From the NCBI RefSeq assembly GCF_004217415.1, contig NZ_SHLI01000001.1:1488001-1552000 (forward strand): 64,000 bases of DNA, read 5' to 3'. Position 1 is the first letter of the stretch. The number at the start of each line of letters is the position of its first letter. The notes beneath the pieces were generated by a model, which was not told the DNA's origin, ran no database searches, and saw nothing but the letters and a program-made list of their open reading frames with translations. Source of the DNA: Spiribacter vilamensis. Its GTDB lineage: Bacteria; Pseudomonadota; Gammaproteobacteria; Nitrococcales; Nitrococcaceae. This document shows, in pieces, positions 57,769 to 64,000 of this stretch. Both the position numbers and the translations under genes were made by a program.

Positions 57769-58833
57769 ATGAGTGAGCTCCACAACGACCGCCTGCTTCG
57801 CGCGCTTGCTCGCGAGCCCGTGGACCGGACGCCGGTCTGGATCATGCGCCAGGCCGGGCGCTACCTGCCGGAATATCGGCGCATCCGCGAGGAAGCCGGC
57901 AGCTTCATGAACCTCTGCCGCAATCCGGAGCTGGCCTGCGAGGTCACGCTCCAGCCGCTGCGGCGATTCAACCTGGATGCGGCGATCCTGTTCTCCGACA
58001 TCCTGACCGTGCCCGACGCCATGGGACTCGGCCTTTATTTCGAGCCCGGCGAGGGGCCACGGTTCGAGCGGACGGTCCGCGATGCGGCCAGCGTCGATCG
58101 CCTGCCGATCCCGGACGTGGACAGCGAGCTGCGTTACGTCACCGACGCGATCAGCCGGGTACGTCGCGAGCTGCAGGGCAGCGTCCCGCTGATCGGTTTC
58201 GCCGGCAGCCCGTGGACGCTCGCGACCTACATGGTCGAGGGCGGCAGCAGCAAGGACTTCCGGCATATCAAGGCACTCGCCTACGACCAGCCCGAGGTCA
58301 TGGAGCGGCTGCTCGACAAGACCGCGCGCGCCGTCACCGCCTATCTCAACGCCCAGATCGAGGCCGGCGCCCAGGCGGTCATGATCTTCGATACCTGGGG
58401 CGGATCGCTGGCCCACGATGCCTACCCGCGATTCTCGCTGCGCTACGCCCGGCAGATCATCGACGGTCTGATCCGCAACCGGGAGGGCCGGCGCGTGCCG
58501 GTCATCTTCTTCACCAAGGGCGGTGGCATCTGGCTCGAGACCGTCGCGGACAGTGGCGCCGACGCGCTGGGCATCGACTGGACGCTGTCCATGGACGAGG
58601 CCCGACAACGGGTGGGCGACCGGGTGGCGCTGCAGGGCAACCTCGACCCGAGCATCCTCTACGCCCGACCCGAGGTCATCCGCCGCGAAGTCGAGCGCGT
58701 CCTGCGGGAGTTCGGCCCCGGCAGCGGCCATATCTTCAACCTCGGGCATGGCGTGCACCCGCAGATACCGCCGGAGCACGTCGAAGCGATGGTCGATGCC
58801 GTCCGATCGCTGAGCCCGGCATGGCATGACTAG
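57769..58833 (+). CDS. hemE: Uroporphyrinogen decarboxylase
   Basis: The 354-residue enzyme decarboxylates uroporphyrinogen III. The signature [16 protein letters not shown] contains the conserved Arg, and [17 protein letters not shown] carries the substrate Asp. Further blocks are [16 protein letters not shown] and [19 protein letters not shown] 57769 is preferred over TTG 57760 because the family begins with a short head. The stop overlaps the Nudix gene by 8 bp. Confidence 0.97.
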   Translation: MSELHNDRLLRALAREPVDRTPVWIMRQAGRYLPEYRRIREEAGSFMNLCRNPELACEVTLQPLRRFNLDAAILFSDILTVPDAMGLGLYFEPGEGPRFERTVRDAASVDRLPIPDVDSELRYVTDAISRVRRELQGSVPLIGFAGSPWTLATYMVEGGSSKDFRHIKALAYDQPEVMERLLDKTARAVTAYLNAQIEAGAQAVMIFDTWGGSLAHDAYPRFSLRYARQIIDGLIRNREGRRVPVIFFTKGGGIWLETVADSGADALGIDWTLSMDEARQRVGDRVALQGNLDPSILYARPEVIRREVERVLREFGPGSGHIFNLGHGVHPQIPPEHVEAMVDAVRSLSPAWHD

Positions 58834-59290
58834 GCAGAATCCCCGGATCCTCTCCGCCGGCATTATCCTGGTTCGTGCCGAGAATGCCGCCTGGCGATTC
58901 CTGCTCCTGCGGGCCTACCAGTACTGGGACTTCCCCAAGGGCCGCACCGAGACCGGCGAGACGCCGCTCGAGGCCGCGCGCCGCGAGGTCGCCGAGGAGA
59001 CCGGCATCACCCATCTACGCTTTAACTGGGGCGAGGACTTCACCGAGACCGGCCCGTATGCCCGCGGCAAGGTCGCGCGCTATTACCTGGCGGAGACCCC
59101 GACCCGCGAGGTGGTCCTCGGCATTGCACCGGAACTGGGCACGCCCGAGCACCACGAATGGCGCTGGGTGGACCGGCGAACGGCCTATCGAATCACCGCA
59201 CCACGGGTTCGGCAGGTGCTCGACTGGGCGCTCGCTCGCCTCCCGGAGCATCCGCCCCAACCCACCCCGCGCGATCACTGGAGGGACTGA
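58826..59290 (+). CDS. Nudix hydrolase, bis(5'-nucleosyl)-tetraphosphatase-like
   Basis: The 154-residue protein carries a full Nudix box: G at [20 protein letters not shown] with T-G-I following. The [10 protein letters not shown] lead-in is typical of asymmetric Ap4A hydrolases rather than RNA-decapping RppH. It probably removes alarmone-like dinucleotides. The start overlaps the hemE stop, and hemB starts 3 bp after its stop, so it shares the heme transcript. No secretion signal is seen. Confidence 0.88.
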   Translation: MTRQNPRILSAGIILVRAENAAWRFLLLRAYQYWDFPKGRTETGETPLEAARREVAEETGITHLRFNWGEDFTETGPYARGKVARYYLAETPTREVVLGIAPELGTPEHHEWRWVDRRTAYRITAPRVRQVLDWALARLPEHPPQPTPRDHWRD

Positions 59291-60310
<1,020 letters not shown>

Positions 60311-60333
60311 GCCCCCGCTTACCGGAGGACACC

Positions 60334-61152
60334 ATGGATTTCTATGCCGTTTTCGGTCATCCCGTCGGCCATTCACTCTCGCCCCGCATCCACGAGCTGT
60401 TTGCCCACGAGACGGCGCAACAGCTCGAGTACACGCGGCGCGAACCGCCCCTCGACGGATTCGCGGGCGCCATCGAGGCGTTCCGCGCCGAGGGCGCCCA
60501 TGGCGCAAATGTCACCGTGCCGTTCAAGGAAGAGGCCTGGTCGCTGGCGGATCAGCGCAGTGATCGCGCCGAGCGGGCCGGCGCCGCGAATACCTTGATC
60601 TTCGGTGACGGCATCTATGCCGACAACACGGATGGCGAGGGGCTGATCAACGACCTGCGCAATAACCTGGGCGTGGGCCTCGCCGGCAAGCGGATCCTGA
60701 TGATCGGTGCCGGCGGCGCCGCCGGTGGTGTACTCGGTCCACTGCTCGACGAGAATCCCGCCAGCCTCGTCGTCGCCAACCGCACCGCTGAGCGCGCCCA
60801 TACGCTCGCCCGGGCCTTTGCCGATGTCGGCACCGTCGAGAGCTGTGGCCTCGACGACCTGGCGGGTGAGCGCTTCGAGGTGGTCATCAATGCCACGTCC
60901 AGCGGACTCGAGGGGGATGTCCCGACACTCCCGTCGAGTATCGTCGCCGACGGGGCGACGGCCTTCGACATGCTCTACGGCGCGGAACCCACGCCCTTCC
61001 TGCGCTGGGCGGAGGAAAACGGCGCATTCCGGACCCGCGACGGTCTCGGCATGCTGGTGGAACAGGCCGCCGCTGCGTTCGAACTGTGGCGCCGGATCCG
61101 GCCGAGTACGGCACCGGTGATCGAGGCACTGCGCAACGACACCCGACCCTGA
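60334..61152 (+). CDS. aroE: Shikimate dehydrogenase
   Basis: The 272-residue enzyme reduces 3-dehydroshikimate with NADPH. The substrate site is in GHPVGHSLSPRIH and NVTVPFKEEAW (catalytic Lys) and the nucleotide motif is LMIGAGGAAGGVL, with the NRT segment ANRTAERA indicating NADP preference. An AGGAGGA site precedes ATG 60334. It is the third shikimate gene in the window (with aroK and aroB). Confidence 0.97.
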   Translation: MDFYAVFGHPVGHSLSPRIHELFAHETAQQLEYTRREPPLDGFAGAIEAFRAEGAHGANVTVPFKEEAWSLADQRSDRAERAGAANTLIFGDGIYADNTDGEGLINDLRNNLGVGLAGKRILMIGAGGAAGGVLGPLLDENPASLVVANRTAERAHTLARAFADVGTVESCGLDDLAGERFEVVINATSSGLEGDVPTLPSSIVADGATAFDMLYGAEPTPFLRWAEENGAFRTRDGLGMLVEQAAAAFELWRRIRPSTAPVIEALRNDTRP

Positions 61153-61161
61153 GTCGCGCCA

Positions 61162-62409
61162 GTGGTCGAGGCGAGCGCGACACCGGATTCGGTGATGGTC
61201 ATGCTGGTCGGCGGCGCGACGCTGCTGGCCATACTCGTGCGGCACGTCTTCGCTCGGCTCCGGCTTCCCGCTCTGGTCGGCTACATCCTGATCGGGCTGG
61301 GGCTGCGACTGGGCCACGACGTGATTCCCATTCTGGATCCGGCCGTGCGCGGTGCCTTCGATCTGCTCGCCGCGCTAGGGCTGGTCGCCCTGTTGTTCCG
61401 GGTAGGCCTCGGCAGCAATCCGCAACGCCTGCTCAGCAAACTGCCCGGCGCCAGCGTAATCTGGCTATTCAGCGTGATCGTCTCCGGTCTGGCCGGCTAC
61501 TACGCGGCCCGCTGGGCAGGATTCGACCTCGTGCCGTCCCTGGTCGCGGGCGTGGCCCTGACCGCCACCAGCATCGGTGTCGCCCTGCCGCCCTGGCAGG
61601 CCGCAGGCGCCCTGGGTAGCGAACAGGGCTCCCTGGTGCTCGATGTCGCCGAACTCGATGACATCTCCGGTGTGGTTCTCATGGCGCTGCTGCTCGGCAT
61701 CATCCCGACGTTGACCGCCGGCAGCGGCATCGCCTGGACCGGCGTACTGACGACAAGCGCCGGGCTGGTCATGAGCCTGGCGGCATTCACGGCCGGCTGC
61801 TACGCCTTTGCCCGCTGGCTGGAACCCCCGCTGACGCGAGCGCTCTTACAACACGAACGCGCGCCGGCCCGAATGATGATCGTGGTCGCAATGGGTAGCC
61901 TGATCGCGGCGCTCGCAGGGATGCTCGGCTTCTCGCTGGCGATCGGTGCCCTGTTCGCCGGCCTCATGTTCAGCAAGGCACCGCGGCGCATCCATCGAGA
62001 CCGCGCCTATATCGTGCTCTACGATTTCCTCTCACCGTTTTTCTTCATCGGCATCGGCCTCAAGCTGGAACCGGCCGCCCTGACCGGCGCGCTCGGCGCC
62101 GGCGGCCTGCTGCTGGTCGCGGCCGTGCTCGGCAAGGTCATCGGCACCGCTCTGCCGGCCTGGCTGGTCGCGCCCCGCGGTAGCGTCCTGGTGATCGCCA
62201 CGAGCATGGTGCCGCGAGCGGAAATCTCAATGGTGATCATCGATCAGGCCGGTCGCTACGGCACCGACGTCGTACCACCGACCCTGTATGGCGGCATGAC
62301 CATGGTCGCGCTGGCCACCTGCGCCGTTACACCCGGCATCGTCGAGCGCCTGCTCGCGGTGGAAAGGGCCGATCCGGGCGGCCCCGATCAGCCGGCGTCG
62401 GGGCGGTGA
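61162..62409 (+). CDS. Cation:proton antiporter (CPA2-type membrane protein)
   Basis: The 415-residue protein has 11 to 13 hydrophobic helices and the CPA layout: an early LPALVGYILIGLGLRLGHD segment, then VLDVAELDDISGVVLMALL (with the acidic pair of the transport site) and FDFLSPFFFIGIGLKL-like YDFLSPFFFIGIGLKLEPAA. It lacks the TrkA-N domain present in the antiporter at 18 kb. The ion is probably Na+ or K+. GTG 61162 is used; ATG 61195 is an alternative start. No operon partner beyond aroE is evident. Confidence 0.85.
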   Translation: MVEASATPDSVMVMLVGGATLLAILVRHVFARLRLPALVGYILIGLGLRLGHDVIPILDPAVRGAFDLLAALGLVALLFRVGLGSNPQRLLSKLPGASVIWLFSVIVSGLAGYYAARWAGFDLVPSLVAGVALTATSIGVALPPWQAAGALGSEQGSLVLDVAELDDISGVVLMALLLGIIPTLTAGSGIAWTGVLTTSAGLVMSLAAFTAGCYAFARWLEPPLTRALLQHERAPARMMIVVAMGSLIAALAGMLGFSLAIGALFAGLMFSKAPRRIHRDRAYIVLYDFLSPFFFIGIGLKLEPAALTGALGAGGLLLVAAVLGKVIGTALPAWLVAPRGSVLVIATSMVPRAEISMVIIDQAGRYGTDVVPPTLYGGMTMVALATCAVTPGIVERLLAVERADPGGPDQPASGR

Positions 62410-62918
62410 CGGCCCATCAGGCGGACGTAATGATCGGCTGAGTACGCGAGCCGCTCGCGCTCGTCGTCACTGAGCGCTCGAACCGCCCGCGCGGGGCTGC
62501 CGAGGTAGAGGTAGCCGCCATCGAGCTGCTTGCCCGGTGGCACCAGCGCCCCGGCGCCGAGGATCGCCTCGTCACCGACCACGGCGCCATCCAGCACCAT
62601 CGCCCCCATACCCACCAGCACCCGGTTACCGATGGTGCAGGCATGGATGATCGCCCGATGGCCCACGGTCACCGCCTCGCCCACGATGGCCGGATAACCG
62701 GGCTGGTACGGCCCCTCGTGGGCGACATGCACAATCGCCCCATCCTGGATATTGCTTCGGGCCCCGATCTCGATGCGGTGCACGTCACCCCGCAGCACCG
62801 CCGTCGGCCAGACCGAGACGGAGTCGTGGAGAGTGACGTCACCGATCACCACGGCACTTTCATGGACCCAGGCCGAGGCCGCGATACCGGGATGGATGCC
62901 CTGGTAGGTCTCGATCAT
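62388..62918 (-). CDS. Gamma-class carbonic anhydrase family protein
   Basis: The 176-residue protein is a left-handed beta-helix of hexapeptide repeats, with metal-binding His residues in DGAIVHVAHEG and VTVGHRAIIHACTIG. The RIEIGARSNIQDGA part is a family hallmark. Members of this YrdA-like group bind zinc or iron; whether they hydrate CO2 is not settled. The 3' end overlaps that of the antiporter gene by 22 bp, and the start is 19 bp from the end of gor upstream. Confidence 0.9.
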   Translation of the reverse strand: MIETYQGIHPGIAASAWVHESAVVIGDVTLHDSVSVWPTAVLRGDVHRIEIGARSNIQDGAIVHVAHEGPYQPGYPAIVGEAVTVGHRAIIHACTIGNRVLVGMGAMVLDGAVVGDEAILGAGALVPPGKQLDGGYLYLGSPARAVRALSDDERERLAYSADHYVRLMGRHRPDAG

Positions 62919-62937
62919 CGCGTTACTCCCCGTCGGC

Positions 62938-64000
62938 TCAGGTCATGGTGACCAGTTCTTCGGCGCTGGTCGGGTGAATGGCTACGGTCTCGTCGAGATC
63001 GTGCTTGCTGGCCCCCATCTTCACCGCCACGGCGAAGCCCTGCAGCATCTCGTCACTGCCGACACCGAACAGATGCACGCCCACGACGCGCTCTTCCTCG
63101 CCGACGCAGATCAGTTTCATGGTGCTGCGCTGCTTCGCCTCCGCGGGGGCCAGGGCGAAATCCATGGGCACGAAGCGGGTCTGGTAGACCCGAACGGCGT
63201 CACCATGGGCGGCACGCGCATCGGCCTCGGTCAGGCCCACGCTGCCGATGGGCGGATGCGTGAACACCACGGTGGGGACATCGCGATACTCGAGCCGCCG
63301 GTCGCTCTCTCCGCCCCAGACCCGATCTGCCAGTCGCCGCCCCGCCGCGATGGCCACCGGTGTCAGCGGATAGGGGTTCTCGGTCACATCGCCGAGGGCG
63401 AAGATATGCGGCTGGTTACTGGCCTGCCAGGCATCGACGGGAATCGTTCCGGATTCATTGATCTCCACGCCGGCGGCCTCGAGACCCAGCTCGTCGGTAT
63501 TGGGCAGCCGCCCGACGGCCCAGATCACCTGGTCGAGCCCCTCCAGCGAGCGGCCGTCGGCACTGTGCAGGGTGTAGCCACCCCATGCCGCCTCGAGGCC
63601 GGCGGGCGTGAAGTGGTTGACGAGGGTCGGACCGTGGGCGTCGATGGCCTCGACGTAGGCATCCTGGATCGCCGTATCGAAGCCGCGCAGGGGCTTTTCG
63701 CGCCGGACCACCAGCTGCACGTCGCTACCCAGCTGGTGCAGGACGCCGGCCAGCTCGACGGCGATGTAACCGGCCCCCACCACCGCCACTTTCTCCGGGC
63801 GGTCGGCCATCTCGAAGAAGCCATCGGAATCGATACCCAGATCACCGCCGGGAATCCCCGGTCGGCCCGGGGTGCCGCCGGTCGCGATCACGAAGCGCTC
63901 GGCCCGGTAGTGCTGACCGTCCACCACCACGGTATGCGGGTCGATGAAATGCGCATGCCCGGTGATCAGATCAACGCCGGAGTTGCCGAGATTACGGTCG
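62938..64000 (-). CDS. gor: Glutathione-disulfide reductase, C-terminal part
   Basis: About 354 residues are visible; the frame is open to the window edge at 64000, so the N-terminus with the FAD site and redox disulfide is missing. The visible part shows [16 protein letters not shown], the NAD(P)-binding [20 protein letters not shown], the FAD-contact [17 protein letters not shown] and the dimer-domain [14 protein letters not shown] with the later [12 protein letters not shown]-like [13 protein letters not shown]. It ends [13 protein letters not shown] with the catalytic His, as in GorA. It is the gene after the carbonic-anhydrase-like one on the minus strand. Confidence 0.9.
   Translation of the reverse strand, partial: DRNLGNSGVDLITGHAHFIDPHTVVVDGQHYRAERFVIATGGTPGRPGIPGGDLGIDSDGFFEMADRPEKVAVVGAGYIAVELAGVLHQLGSDVQLVVRREKPLRGFDTAIQDAYVEAIDAHGPTLVNHFTPAGLEAAWGGYTLHSADGRSLEGLDQVIWAVGRLPNTDELGLEAAGVEINESGTIPVDAWQASNQPHIFALGDVTENPYPLTPVAIAAGRRLADRVWGGESDRRLEYRDVPTVVFTHPPIGSVGLTEADARAAHGDAVRVYQTRFVPMDFALAPAEAKQRSTMKLICVGEEERVVGVHLFGVGSDEMLQGFAVAVKMGASKHDLDETVAIHPTSAEELVTMT

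Overview
The window is GC-rich, densely packed chromosomal DNA from a gammaproteobacterium. Gene order follows blocks familiar from Pseudomonas and the purple-sulfur/halophile lineages: ruvX-pyrR-pyrB-pyrC', yggS-proC-yggT-metX-metW, gmk-rpoZ-spoT-ridA-recG, and mrcA-pilMNOPQ-aroK-aroB-dgt-gltB-gltD-hemE. Very short spacers, many ATGA stop/start overlaps and several shortened proteins suggest a streamlined genome. A member of the Ectothiorhodospiraceae (Spiribacter-like) is a guess from this style and was not tested. No rRNA, tRNA, CRISPR array, prophage or complete insertion sequence was seen.

Layout. 1-3.7 kb: end of ruvX and a pyrimidine operon with a dihydroorotase-like PyrC' that lacks the metal-binding His pair. 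3.7-5.2 kb: an AT-richer accessory patch of toxin-antitoxin genes and remnants with one good and one degenerate integron attC-like site, bracketed by inverted copies of an unusual palindromic repeat. 5.3-13.7 kb: yggS, proC, yggT, metXW, a DUF4426 protein, a histone-deacetylase-fold amidohydrolase, zapE and ilvD. 13.7-16.7 kb: SCO, a caa3-type CtaG, sohB and tusA. 16.8-20.6 kb: lipA, a Kef-type antiporter and a tandem Usp. 20.6-20.85 kb: two more tandem copies of the repeat. 20.85-28.5 kb: heme A synthesis and aa3 cytochrome oxidase genes, with an FNR-like box upstream of the structural genes. 28.6-42.4 kb: bioC, comF, ubiA, ubiC, recG, ridA, spoT, rpoZ, gmk, rph, rdgB, hemW, L31 and citrate synthase. 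43-51.7 kb: PBP1A, a reduced pilMN-(OP)-Q cluster, aroK, aroB and dgt. 51.9-64 kb: gltBD, hemE, a Nudix hydrolase, hemB, aroE, an antiporter, gamma carbonic anhydrase and the end of gor.

The most interesting items are (1) a four-copy repeat with a conserved 60-nt core and outer arms that differ between copies yet remain self-complementary; (2) the cassette-like toxin-antitoxin patch that two of these repeats bracket; and (3) a pilus alignment complex reduced by a PilO-PilP fusion and a roughly half-length PilQ secretin. Functions are assigned by recognising motifs and gene order; no database search was run.
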